A stretch of DNA of 64,000 nt, taken from contig OZ244803.1 of assembly GCA_965220045.1 (NCBI GenBank), positions 992,001 to 1,056,000 of the forward strand. The letters run 5' to 3'. This document shows, piece by piece, positions 32,133 to 40,542 of the stretch. Position numbers and translations under genes: made by a program. Within the stretch, counting starts at the first letter, position 1. Each line of letters starts with the position of its first letter. The notes under the pieces are model-generated. The model did no database searches, was not told the origin of the DNA, and saw only the letters and a program-made list of their open reading frames with translations. Origin of the DNA: VXOZ01 sp965220045 (GTDB taxonomy: Bacteria; Chloroflexota; UBA11872; VXOZ01).

Positions 32133-32530
32133 CAAAGAGTGATCCCATCAGGGTTAGAGACCTCATGGTCGCAGAACTTCACACGATCGACGGGCTGGCG
32201 ACCGTGGCCGAGGCGATGACCATGATGAAGCGCCACAAGGTCAGCTCGCTCGTCGTCGACCGTCGTAACGAGGATGACGAACTGGGCCTCGTCGTGGTCA
32301 CCGACATCGCCAATGGCGTGATCGCCGACAACCGCGCCCCGGAGCGCGTCAACGTCTACGAGATCATGTCAAAGCCGCTCCTGACTCTCCCGGAGGAGAT
32401 GCTCGCCAAGTACGCCGTCCGTATACTCGTGCGCTTCGAGATCTCTCGCGCCGTGGTTGTCGACCAGCACCGCAACGCCATCGGCATCGTGACCCTGCGC
32501 GATCTCATCATGGGCTACGCAGCGGAGTGA
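32129..32530 (+). CDS. CBS-pair regulatory protein
   Basis: This 133-residue protein consists of two CBS motifs forming one Bateman module, which usually binds adenine nucleotides. The first motif is VRDLMVAELHTIDGLATVAE..MKRHKVSSLVVDR and the second is IMSKPLLTLPEEMLAKYAVRILVRFEISRAVVVDQHRN. Its ATG overlaps the stop of the PII-like gene (ATGA), showing translational coupling. With the PII-like protein it gives the DUF1538 operon two separate candidate metabolite sensors. Confidence 0.88.
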   Translation: MTKSDPIRVRDLMVAELHTIDGLATVAEAMTMMKRHKVSSLVVDRRNEDDELGLVVVTDIANGVIADNRAPERVNVYEIMSKPLLTLPEEMLAKYAVRILVRFEISRAVVVDQHRNAIGIVTLRDLIMGYAAE

Positions 32531-32822
32531 CACAACGGTAGCAGCAGTCGCTGTCTGTCACTGCGGGCTTGCCCGCCTTGGTCCAGGCGAATTGATAGAA
32601 TGGCTTGCAATGGTTAGGCTGCGCATTCTTGTGTGCCTTCGGCAGGAACAGGACTACTGAGTGACTCAGAGCTGACATGGCCACGGGGCTTCCTCAATGG
32701 GAAACTGTGGAGTTGAGAGTAGCCGAGGCACTACAAGCGCCTAATGGCACAGCAAACTTCCAATTAGAATACTCCCTGCCCATAGTCCCGGCATGAGCGC
32801 CGTGCTATACTCCGCGACAGAA

Positions 32823-32899
32823 GGGCAAGTAGCTTGGCCGTTTAGAGCGACACATTGACATCGTGGAGGCTGGAGGTTCAAGTCCTCTCTTGCCCACCC
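32823..32899 (+). pseudogene. Decayed copy of tRNA-Val(GAC)
   Basis: This is a full-length copy of the tRNA at 29970 with about nine substitutions, in the D arm (GCTTGGCCG), the anticodon stem (CACA), the variable region, the T loop and the CCA end (CCC). The anticodon loop TTGACAT and acceptor stem are kept. The 27 bases upstream, including TATACT, match those of the intact gene. Stem damage makes it unlikely to work. Confidence 0.8.
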
Positions 32900-33142
32900 T
32901 TTTCAAAGACGGAATTATGTGCGGAATCCAGCCAAAACTGATTTGGCGGTTTGAGCCAGTGTTATCTGGCAGTTGCTGAGAGTCAGTCGTTTTTTCACAT
33001 AGAGGAATTGTCGCAATATCCATGAGACCGAATTTGGAGCTTCCTAGGGTTCCGAAGGGGAATGGCCTATAGATCGGCATGTTTCAATTTCCCACTTGAT
33101 ATTTGGATGGTAGTACCTGGGTCGTTTGGGGCTAGCGATTAA

Positions 33143-35638
33143 ATGGAACAATGTGCAACTGTCAACAGATTCTGTGCCATAGAAGGCAAACACTGCAATA
33201 AACGAATTCCATTTAAGGGCAAACACTCTTTCTTTTTTGCATACCCATCAAGCCCACGTTGGCATGACTTTTCTACAAATCTGTCAAGTGAACTAGAATC
33301 ACGTGGCTTTCAGGGAGAGTGCTGGGAGGATTTCGTCAAGAATGACTTAATCTTCTCCAAGGTCTGCGAGGGAATACTAAGCCATGATTGCTTATTGGCC
33401 GAAGTCTCAGAACCGAACTCTAACGTCTTGCTTGAAATCGGTTATGCACTTGCAGTGGGTCGGCTGCCAATACTTCTTCAGGACAAGAACCTGAATCCTT
33501 GGTCGAGAAACCTGTTGACAACTCTGGAGAGTTGCTTCTACGAGACTAGAGAAGATGTACACGAATACCTGGAAAAACTTCGAGCACAATCGGCTGACTC
33601 TGATTGCGAACCAGATCGGAGCCTGTCATTCCTAGAGAATATGGGGATTTTCCTTGAGGAAGAAGTCCCCGAGGTAGTATTCCATCTTAAGCCCAAGCAA
33701 TCCGCCGATTGGATCAGTCGAGTAGACAGGGCTCTGAAGTCCAGTTACTTGAGGCTGAACAAGATGGACCCGAGTGACTCTATCTACGATGAATTCTTTA
33801 CTCAGGCTCGCCAATTCCAGCGTTCTCAGTTGATTGTAGCTAGCCTACTGAGTGAAAGGAACGTCGACTGGGAGGAGCATAATGCCAACGTCTCACTGCT
33901 AATCGGATTCGCTATTGGGTTAGGTAAACAGGTGCTCGTACTACAACATGAGCCAGTTCCACCAATATTAGACCTTGGAAGCGTTGTTAGACCGATAGAT
34001 TCGGAACGTCAGGCAGCAGATGTAGTCTTGGCTTGGATAGATTTACAGAAGCAAAGGGACATTGCCTACGATTCAGAGGTGAAGCAACGAGAGATCAAGA
34101 GACAGCAGGTAGACCGAATTCGAAGCTTGTATCTTGGACATCCGGACGCGCTACAGGACAACAAGCTGCTTGAGTACTTTGTTCCAACGAAGGAATTCTC
34201 AGATGCTGTGGAAGGACGTAGGACACTCTTTGTAGGTAGAAGAGGCTCTGGCAAGAGTGCTAATTTTCAGGCTATCAGAGAGGAATTGCATCAGAATCCC
34301 AATAGAATTGTGGCGGAAATTGCGCCAGATGACTTTGAATTGGAGAGGATATCTGAGTTCGTCGAGCACGAATACGCAATGGTGAATTCCAAGCTTATCT
34401 TCCAGCATGTATGGAATTACGTGTTGGTGCTGGAACTCCTAAAGTCGTTGGTTGAAGGGTCTGAGAGACTTTATACTTCGCCTGACGATCCGCTGCGAAG
34501 CCAGTTGCGAGATTACTATGACGCACACAAAAGTGAAATCTCACTAGACTTTGGTAGTCGAGTAATTGCAGCGTTGGCCGATCTTGTAGGCTCTGAACCT
34601 GACGCTTCTTCAGCTAAGCGAATAACTAGGGCCGAGGAGCTTGTAAAGTCGCTACGTGACTATGACCTAAATCGAAGACTCAGAGAGTTTGCCGAAAAGG
34701 AAGACATTGGTTTCTTTATTGTTGCGGACGACTTGGATAAGCACTGGCGTCCAGGCTCGATTCAATCAATCGAGCTACTCATCGGCCTAGTAGCAGAGGT
34801 TGACAAACTTCAGCGATTCTTTAAACAGCGCCTAAAGGTGGTCCTGTTTCTTCGCGAGGACATATATAGAGTCTTGGTTAGATTTGATGATGATTTACCA
34901 AAACGGAATCTGATTCGGATTGAGTGGACGCAAGCAAACCTAAGACACTTGGTAGCTAAGCGTCTGGCCGTAGAGTTTCATGAGAATTCCGAAGACGACG
35001 AGGGCACCTGGTCGTCGATATTCCCGGAGGCAGTTGGTGGAATGGAGGCGAGCACTTACATTCTGTCAAGGTCACTGCCGAGGCCAAGAGACGTGCTAGA
35101 TTTGTGTCAAAAAGCAATTGATCAGGCCCAGAGAAATGAGCATAGGTATGTGACGGCTCAAGACATTCTTGACGGAGAGAAGGAGTTTTCGGATGGGTTA
35201 CTTTGGTCTTTGTCTTCTGAGTTCAGGGGCCTTTACTCTAATCTTGATGACATCCTAATTGAATTCGCTGGAGTAGATGAAAAACTGCGTTGGGCTAGCT
35301 TTGATAAAAGAGCGACGGGCGCAATTGAAAGAAATCAAGCAGTCCTGGATAAGTGGGTAGAGGATGGCATTGTCAGTTCACAGTTCTTGGCAGGGGTTTT
35401 GTTCAACACTGGATTGCTCGGCCTATCAAAGAGCTGGACATCAGAACCTTATTTCTATGACGGCCGGTCATTCTCCGAGACCTGGAAACTGGTCGGCCCA
35501 AAGCCAATCGTGCATGTTCATCCAGCCTTCAGACAGTCTCTCGACGTTTCGCGAACTGGTCCTAATCCGAGCGTGATTGCAAATAGACGGAATCGGATTG
35601 ACCCAAGGCAAATGGAGTTTGATGAACTGAGAAGGTAG
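33143..35638 (+). CDS. Two Rossmann-like (deoxyribosyltransferase/TIR-like) domains fused to a P-loop ATPase; candidate defence protein
   Basis: This 831-residue protein has three parts. Residues 28-125 and 210-285 are related Rossmann-like modules resembling nucleoside 2-deoxyribosyltransferase or TIR-like domains (PNSNVLLEIGYALAVGR; HNANVSLLIGFAIGLGK). Residues 345-700 form a P-loop ATPase of the Sll1717-like kind, with Walker A GRRGSGKS (365-372) and Walker B FFIVADDLD (524-532). The C-terminal region, about 130 residues, is unrecognised. Base composition is clearly AT-richer than its neighbours. It is the only gene between two decayed tRNA-Val copies, which suggests transfer. A nucleotide-modifying or NAD-cleaving effector controlled by an ATPase is a plausible defence role, by inference. 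The ribosome site is weak. Confidence 0.75.
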   Translation: MEQCATVNRFCAIEGKHCNKRIPFKGKHSFFFAYPSSPRWHDFSTNLSSELESRGFQGECWEDFVKNDLIFSKVCEGILSHDCLLAEVSEPNSNVLLEIGYALAVGRLPILLQDKNLNPWSRNLLTTLESCFYETREDVHEYLEKLRAQSADSDCEPDRSLSFLENMGIFLEEEVPEVVFHLKPKQSADWISRVDRALKSSYLRLNKMDPSDSIYDEFFTQARQFQRSQLIVASLLSERNVDWEEHNANVSLLIGFAIGLGKQVLVLQHEPVPPILDLGSVVRPIDSERQAADVVLAWIDLQKQRDIAYDSEVKQREIKRQQVDRIRSLYLGHPDALQDNKLLEYFVPTKEFSDAVEGRRTLFVGRRGSGKSANFQAIREELHQNPNRIVAEIAPDDFELERISEFVEHEYAMVNSKLIFQHVWNYVLVLELLKSLVEGSERLYTSPDDPLRSQLRDYYDAHKSEISLDFGSRVIAALADLVGSEPDASSAKRITRAEELVKSLRDYDLNRRLREFAEKEDIGFFIVADDLDKHWRPGSIQSIELLIGLVAEVDKLQRFFKQRLKVVLFLREDIYRVLVRFDDDLPKRNLIRIEWTQANLRHLVAKRLAVEFHENSEDDEGTWSSIFPEAVGGMEASTYILSRSLPRPRDVLDLCQKAIDQAQRNEHRYVTAQDILDGEKEFSDGLLWSLSSEFRGLYSNLDDILIEFAGVDEKLRWASFDKRATGAIERNQAVLDKWVEDGIVSSQFLAGVLFNTGLLGLSKSWTSEPYFYDGRSFSETWKLVGPKPIVHVHPAFRQSLDVSRTGPNPSVIANRRNRIDPRQMEFDELRR

Positions 35639-35818
35639 AGACTTCACTACCCAAGGCTGAAAACTCTATTCATGATTCACTCTGGGTCTTATCCGAGACG
35701 ATCGATACTGTCAAGCTAGTCTCGATGAATCGATGAATGAGTCATTAACCGTAGCAGGGGAGGTGTTTAATTCTGAGTCACTCAAAGTAGCTAAAGTACT
35801 CATCTAAACCACTGCATG

Positions 35819-35895
35819 GTACAAGTAGCTCAGCTGGTTAGAACGCCACGTTGACATCGTGGAGGCCGGAGGTACGAGTCTTCTCTTGCCCACCT
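35819..35895 (+). pseudogene. Second decayed copy of tRNA-Val(GAC)
   Basis: This copy differs from the tRNA at 29970 at about eight places: the acceptor 5' end (GTACAAG), D arm (GAAC), T loop (TACGAG), T stem (CTTCT) and CCA end (CCT). The anticodon stem-loop is intact. The acceptor no longer pairs, so it should not be functional. No promoter is duplicated with it. Confidence 0.8.
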
Positions 35896-36302
35896 GCGAA
35901 GACCAGAAGGGACACGAGCTATTCCACGGTAGCAATTGACCTGACTCGCATTGTAGTTCCGCCGACAGTAGCGGCTGCCCGCCTTGAAATAGCTTTCCAG
36001 GGGTTTGACAATACGGCGGGTAAGAACGGAGCCGTGTAAGGGGAGTTAGAGGGTCGCCCGTTCGAATGCGAATCTTGGCCGCCACTCAAGGGCATGTCTG
36101 CTGCCTTGGCATGACCCCGGTTTCAGAGAGCAAAACCAGGTTCTTGCGTTTGATCCTCCGGAGTGGCAAGGTAAGTTTTGAGTTGCCGCCTCGTGGTGGA
36201 CCATCGAGGCGGTCGACGTAGGCTACAATCAGGGCCTGGAAGGAATATTGGATAGAGGCTGTTGCCATTGATTCCAGAAAACATGCAACTGGGAGACAAC
36301 TC
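35896..36302. other. Intergenic region, no gene seen
   Basis: This gap of about 400 bases follows the second decayed tRNA. Composition returns to the GC-richer background. No integrase remnant or gene is visible. The region just before 36303 carries the ribosome site of the dioxygenase gene. Confidence 0.4.
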
Positions 36303-37061
36303 ATGAATGACCACGAGCGCTACATGTTCGACCTTCAAGGTTACCTTGTTGTGCCGGGAGCACTGTCACCGGAGAAGATCGCCCAGCTCAACAGCGTGCT
36401 CGACGAGCACATCGCCGCTGAGTGCCCAACGGACATGAGCACCCACAGGTTTGAGCATCTGCTCGACTGGTCCAAGGACTACCGCGACCTCATAGACAAT
36501 CCGGCCATCACACCTTACCTGGCCAAATTGCTTGGCGATCAGTTCAGGCTCGACCACGTCTATCTCGACGTCATCAGGTCAGGCAAGGGCCCGATCGGGA
36601 CAAACCTTCACGGCGGCGGTGCCCCCTACAACCCCACGTTCTACTACCGCTACCATGACGGGATGATGTATAACGGCCTATCCGTGGTTGCCTACAATCT
36701 GAAGGATGTCGGACCCATGGACGGCGGCTTTGGCTGCGTGCCAGGCTCGCACAAGAGCAACATCAAGTTCCCCGAAGAGTGGAAAGCGATGGACGAACCG
36801 GGCCCATTTGTGGAGCGGGTAACCGGACCCGCCGGCACCGCCATCATCTTCACCGAGGCCCTTACCCACGGCACCCTTCCCTGGAACGGCGCCGACGAGC
36901 GCCGCACTATATTCTTCAAATACAGCCCGCACTCGCTCTCATGGTCGGCCAGCTACCTGGACCCCGATGACTATGCAGACCTGACCGATTCCCAGCGCGC
37001 CATCCTTGAAGGGCCGAACGCTCGGTATCCAACCCGCGCAAGCGGTACCCTACAAGGTTAG
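36303..37061 (+). CDS. Phytanoyl-CoA dioxygenase-family protein with HxG metal motif
   Basis: This 252-residue protein has the PhyH double-stranded beta-helix fold, normally an Fe(II)/2-oxoglutarate oxygenase. The proximal metal motif reads H103-G-G105 (NLHGGGAP) instead of HxD. The distal His189 (LTHGTLPW) and the oxoglutarate-binding arginines near 200 (ADERRTIFFKY) are present. Loss of the Asp occurs in Fe/2OG halogenases, where halide fills the site, but a non-catalytic or alternative-ligand PhyH subfamily is also possible. GGGAG lies 8 bases before the ATG. The substrate is unknown and no partner gene is adjacent. Confidence 0.82.
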   Translation: MNDHERYMFDLQGYLVVPGALSPEKIAQLNSVLDEHIAAECPTDMSTHRFEHLLDWSKDYRDLIDNPAITPYLAKLLGDQFRLDHVYLDVIRSGKGPIGTNLHGGGAPYNPTFYYRYHDGMMYNGLSVVAYNLKDVGPMDGGFGCVPGSHKSNIKFPEEWKAMDEPGPFVERVTGPAGTAIIFTEALTHGTLPWNGADERRTIFFKYSPHSLSWSASYLDPDDYADLTDSQRAILEGPNARYPTRASGTLQG

Positions 37062-37104
37062 CCCAGGTGATCTGCCCCTCAACCATCTGCCCAGGGCACC
37101 TGCT

Positions 37105-37389
37105 CTAGCAGCGTAAGGGACTTCCGTAGTCATAGTCCTTGAGGATTTCGTCCGTCTCCTCGGCGAAAACGGCGAAGACAGCGGCGCTATCCAGGAGTTG
37201 CTGCCGCTGCTTGGGCACGCTCCTCGCTTCTTCTGCGGCAATCTGCAGCCTCTCCTGACGCGCACGGAGCTCCACGATGAGGCCCGAAGCCTCGGCAATG
37301 TCGCGCAACAACGCCAGTACCACACGCGGCACCCGGGGAACGTCCGCTAATCTGTGGCGCTGCGAAGCCCAGTTTGGGCCGGCGCCCAA
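37105..37389 (-). CDS. Hypothetical small helical protein or gene fragment
   Basis: From a TTG at 37389 a 94-residue frame runs with good codon character. Its second half is strongly helical (VLALLRDIAEASGLIVELRA, RQERLQIAAEEARS, ETDEILKDYDYG). I recognise no family. No good ribosome site precedes it. It may be the C-terminal remnant of a larger lost gene, as other gene remnants occur in this window. Confidence 0.4.
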   Translation of the reverse strand: MGAGPNWASQRHRLADVPRVPRVVLALLRDIAEASGLIVELRARQERLQIAAEEARSVPKQRQQLLDSAAVFAVFAEETDEILKDYDYGSPLRC

Positions 37390-37493
37390 GGGGCAAGAAT
37401 GGCCGGTATCATCCGATAGTCATAGATTGCGGCCGGCGCTAGAGCCGTCGGGTTTGCGTCAACTTCGTGCTGCGGTCACGGTCCGGCTTGCGT

Positions 37494-37970
37494 TTACTCA
37501 CCTCGAAATGCTTGCTCTAAGGCGGCAATATCCAGCTTGTTCATTTGCAGAAGCGCCGCGGTGACGCGTTCCACCGCCGCGGCATCATCGCTCGCCAGCA
37601 TTTCGCCCAGGGCGACGGGTACGAGCTGCCAGGAGACGCCGAAACGGTCGGTGAGCCAGCCGCAGCGGCCGTCCTCGCCGCCGTCGGAGGTCAAGCGCTC
37701 CCAGAGCCGATCCACTTCCTCTTGATCGACACAGTTGACCGCGAGCGATATCGCCGGGCTATGCGTGTACTGGGGCCCGCCATTGATTATGCAGAACTCT
37801 TGTCCCGCCAGCTCAAACTCGGCGACCAAAATCTCTCCGGGCTCGCCCATGCCGGCCTCGCTGTAGCGCTTGATGCTGGTGACGCGCGCGTCCGCGAAAC
37901 ACGATGTGTAGAGGTCGAGCGCTTCCTCGACACGCCCGTCGAACCACAGACTGGTGACGATCTTTTGCAT
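37494..37970 (-). CDS. PhnB-like VOC-superfamily protein
   Basis: This 158-residue protein belongs to the PhnB/3-demethylubiquinone methyltransferase-like group of the glyoxalase/VOC fold. It opens with TSLWFDGRVEEALDLYTSCF and has KRYSEAGMGEPGEILVAEFELAGQ, NGGP, and WLTDRFGVSWQLVP near the end. The family's reaction is often unknown. GGAGG lies 8 bases before the ATG, and the stop of the NTF2-like gene is only 3 bases upstream, so the two are co-transcribed. Confidence 0.88.
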   Translation of the reverse strand: MQKIVTSLWFDGRVEEALDLYTSCFADARVTSIKRYSEAGMGEPGEILVAEFELAGQEFCIINGGPQYTHSPAISLAVNCVDQEEVDRLWERLTSDGGEDGRCGWLTDRFGVSWQLVPVALGEMLASDDAAAVERVTAALLQMNKLDIAALEQAFRGE

Positions 37971-37973
37971 GGA

Positions 37974-38360
37974 TTAACCTCCGCTCGGTGAATAGATTGC
38001 AAAGGACTTCATTGACTCAATCTTCGTGCCAGCGTCTGGCACGAACCGGCAGACACCGCAAAAGGCAGCCGGGTTGCCCTCCTCTGTCTTGATGACGCCG
38101 TTGACCACGCCTTCCGTGCCGTGGGGAGTGATGGAGTGGATGACCAGCTTGGTCGTAAAATCGTCTTTCATCGCTTCCAGGACCGCGCGAACCGCCCCCT
38201 TGCCGCGCATGTCGGCTTCACCGAAATGCCAGTGGATGTCGTCGGTGAAGTGCTCGAGGATGACCGCGACATTACTCTCCGCGAAGGCGACGTTCAGGTC
38301 GCTGAGCGCCAGCTTCTTGGGGGCATTACCGCAGTCGGCATGGATAGTAATTTTGGGCAA
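37974..38360 (-). CDS. NTF2/SnoaL-like protein
   Basis: This 128-residue protein has the cone-shaped NTF2-like fold pattern: an N-terminal helix (ALSDLNVAFAESNVAVILEHF), DDIHWHFGEADMRGKGAVRAVLE, then a curved sheet ending VPDAGTKIESMKSFAIY. Such proteins bind or isomerise small molecules, and the substrate cannot be named. Translation appears to start at TTG 38360, as no in-frame ATG fits the fold. It is followed after 3 bases by the PhnB-like gene. Confidence 0.72.
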   Translation of the reverse strand: MPKITIHADCGNAPKKLALSDLNVAFAESNVAVILEHFTDDIHWHFGEADMRGKGAVRAVLEAMKDDFTTKLVIHSITPHGTEGVVNGVIKTEEGNPAAFCGVCRFVPDAGTKIESMKSFAIYSPSGG

Positions 38361-38439
38361 ATTCTTCTACAGCATCGTGAGCAGCGTGCTGTCGGCTTGC
38401 ATCCAGGTTAGGAAGACAAAGCCCTGCATCAGCGCCTGG

Positions 38440-38862
38440 TTACCGGCTCTCCAATTCGTCCCGCAGGCGTTCTTCGTGTTCCACTTGCTCGGCGGTCATG
38501 GCCTCGGCGAAGTCAGCGGTCTCGTACAGTGGCCGGATTTCGATTTCGCTGGGGCCCGGCATCGGGTTTGGACAGCGCTTGACCCACGCCACGGCCTCGT
38601 CCATGTCCTTGACTTCCCACAACCAAAACCCAGCCACCAGTTCGCTGACGTTTGGGAAGGGTCCGTCAATTACCGTACGGTCTTCCCCGTCAAAAGCGAC
38701 TCTCTTGCCTGCCGACGTGGGCTTGATGCCGTCGGCGTCGCGCATGATACCCGCGTTGACGAGTTCCTGGTTGAAGTTACCCATCGCCTCCATGAGTTCC
38801 ATGGAGGGCAAGATGCCGGCTTCACTTTCTGCGGTAGCCTTGACAAGCACAATGACGCGCAT
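38440..38862 (-). CDS. YCII-related domain protein
   Basis: This 140-residue protein of the YCII/DGPF group has the ferredoxin-like dimeric barrel, with MRVIVLVKATAESEAG, DGPFPNVSELVAGFWLWEVK and a C-terminal IEIRPLYETADF. These proteins are often encoded beside ECF sigma factors, but none is present here. The ATG at 38862 is preferred over an upstream in-frame codon because AAGGAG lies 8 bases before it. It is the first gene of a leftward group with the NTF2-like and PhnB-like genes, after a gap of about 80 bases. Confidence 0.88.
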   Translation of the reverse strand: MRVIVLVKATAESEAGILPSMELMEAMGNFNQELVNAGIMRDADGIKPTSAGKRVAFDGEDRTVIDGPFPNVSELVAGFWLWEVKDMDEAVAWVKRCPNPMPGPSEIEIRPLYETADFAEAMTAEQVEHEERLRDELESR

Positions 38863-39189
38863 CTGGGAGCTCCTTTGAATATGATCAGCCTTCCGGAGGG
38901 GAGACTTGCTGCAGGAAACTATACACCACATTGTGATGGTGGGACTAAGTGTGGAGAGATCTCGGCAATGAGGCGCGGCATTGAATGCCGCAGCTATGGA
39001 TCATCAACGGAAAAGGTCTGCTGACAGAATGATCGGGGTCCGGAACCCCGTGCACCATTGTGCCGCAGTCCAGGCTCTCACCGACGCGGAATTCGGTCCG
39101 GCTGACGAGAGCCAAGCGTTACTCCATCTTCCCTAACCGTTGCCCTTGTTCGTCCGCACGGTCCAACTCTACCCCCCGAAGGGGAGCGA
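38863..39189. other. Intergenic region before acyltransferase pseudogene
   Basis: This stretch of about 330 bases lies upstream of the YCII gene, which reads leftward, and of the truncated acyltransferase. The missing 5' part of that pseudogene is not recognisable here. No other feature was found. Confidence 0.35.
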
Positions 39190-39482
39190 ATGCCCAGCGC
39201 TGCCGGAGCAATTGTGCTGGACTTCGCAGGAAGTAATGAGATGACCCAGATGGCGGTCGGGTGCTTCACCATCGTACCGCTCACCGCCGTGGCCATGGCC
39301 CTGACGTCGGGCCGGGAGCATCCCTATGACTTCCCCTTCTGGGTGCTGCCGATACTCTGGATATTTGCCACGATGCACCTGTGGTTCCTCTGGAACTTGC
39401 TGCTGATGCTTGTCCCATTCATCATCATGGTCCGAATGGGGGTGGAATTCCGCAACCCGATGGTCTGGCTGCTGGTCATTCC

Positions 39483-40542
39483 TGTAAATGTTGACTAATT
39501 CGTTGACAGATTTTGCAGAGCTTGAAGAGGCGTATGCCCCTTCAGGCCTTGGTGTGGTCTTTCCGTGTTGTAGTACAGGAGGTATTGCATCAGTTCGTTT
39601 TGGAACTCCGTCAGGTTCTCGAACGTCGTGCCTTCGATCAGGTCGTCGTTCAGGGTCCGCCAGAAGCGTTCGATCTTGCCGTTGGTCTGGGGTCGGTAGG
39701 GCCGGGTGTAGCGGTGTTTGATGCCGAGCTCCAGCAGCATGCGCTCGAAGGGATGCTGCGCCGGTTTCGTGCGTGCCGCCACCTCAGGACCGTTATCGGT
39801 GAGGATGGCTTCGAACTGGATGCCGTACTCAACGTTGAGCAGGTTGATGCTCTTGAGCGCGGCGAACATGACGCTGAGGCTCTTGAGGTCAGGCACCACT
39901 TCAGCCCAAGCCAGACGGGTGCAGGCATCGAGCACGGAGACCAGGTAGTAGCGCTGGGAGCTGTCCAGGAGCAGGTCGCGGCTGAGGTAATGGCAGTCCA
40001 GATGCCCCAGTTCGCCCGCGCGGGTCTTGATGATGGTGCGCTTGGCTTGTTTCATGGCCGGTTTCAGACGGTTGAGCCCATGGCGCTTGCTAATGGCGTA
40101 GATGGTCGAGGGTGAGGGTGTGTGCGCTTTGAGTACCGGTTTGAGTATGGCACAGATCTCATAGCGGTTGATACCCTTGCGGCGCTGCTCCAGCACCTTC
40201 TGCTCGATGTAGGGCAAGGTGCGGCGGCTCTTCCACTTGGGGCCGCGCTTGCGCGGCAGCAGGGCGTCGTCGCTGCGCAGTTGCAGAAAACGGTTGTAGT
40301 ACTTGGCGAAGGTCTGGCGACTGGTACCATGGAACGCATAGAAGTCCTGCAGGAAGCGGAACTGGGGATGCTGCTTGGCCTTGACCCGTTCGTACTCGGC
40401 GATGAGGAAACGCCACTTCTGCATGAGGTTCCGTTCAATGGTCTTGTCACTACTATTATCCCGCATCAGTTGCCTCCAGATCTGGTGATTGACACTCATC
40501 AATGTTCTACCAGATCTGTCAACGAATTACCTGACACTTACA
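39483..40542. mobile_element. IS481-like insertion sequence with 5-bp target duplication
   Basis: The element is 1060 bp long and starts TGTAAATG and ends CACTTACA. Its terminal inverted repeats match at about 29 of 37 positions and share AATTCGTTGACAGAT. The 5-bp direct repeat ATTCC lies at 39478-39482 and 40543-40547. It carries one DDE transposase gene. The perfect target duplication and intact transposase suggest a recent insertion. Confidence 0.92.
39495..40499 (-). CDS. IS481-type DDE transposase
   Basis: This protein of about 334 residues has an N-terminal helix-turn-helix region (ATFHGTSRQTF-like segment: AFHGTSRQTFAKYYNRF) and a second DNA-binding region (GINRYEICAILKPVLKAHTPSPSTIYAISKRHG). 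An rve-type catalytic core follows. The DDE residues are visible as GHLDCHYL, LTDNGPEV and the glutamate in NGKIERFWRTL. The frame is intact. The ATG at 40499 or the TTG one codon earlier may be used. The gene fills nearly the whole element. Confidence 0.93.
   Translation of the reverse strand: MSVNHQIWRQLMRDNSSDKTIERNLMQKWRFLIAEYERVKAKQHPQFRFLQDFYAFHGTSRQTFAKYYNRFLQLRSDDALLPRKRGPKWKSRRTLPYIEQKVLEQRRKGINRYEICAILKPVLKAHTPSPSTIYAISKRHGLNRLKPAMKQAKRTIIKTRAGELGHLDCHYLSRDLLLDSSQRYYLVSVLDACTRLAWAEVVPDLKSLSVMFAALKSINLLNVEYGIQFEAILTDNGPEVAARTKPAQHPFERMLLELGIKHRYTRPYRPQTNGKIERFWRTLNDDLIEGTTFENLTEFQNELMQYLLYYNTERPHQGLKGHTPLQALQNLSTN

Noticed and set aside
32823..35895. Two further functional tRNA-Val genes
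   Set aside because: Stem and T-loop substitutions break pairing or conserved bases and neither copy encodes CCA, so they are listed as decayed copies.
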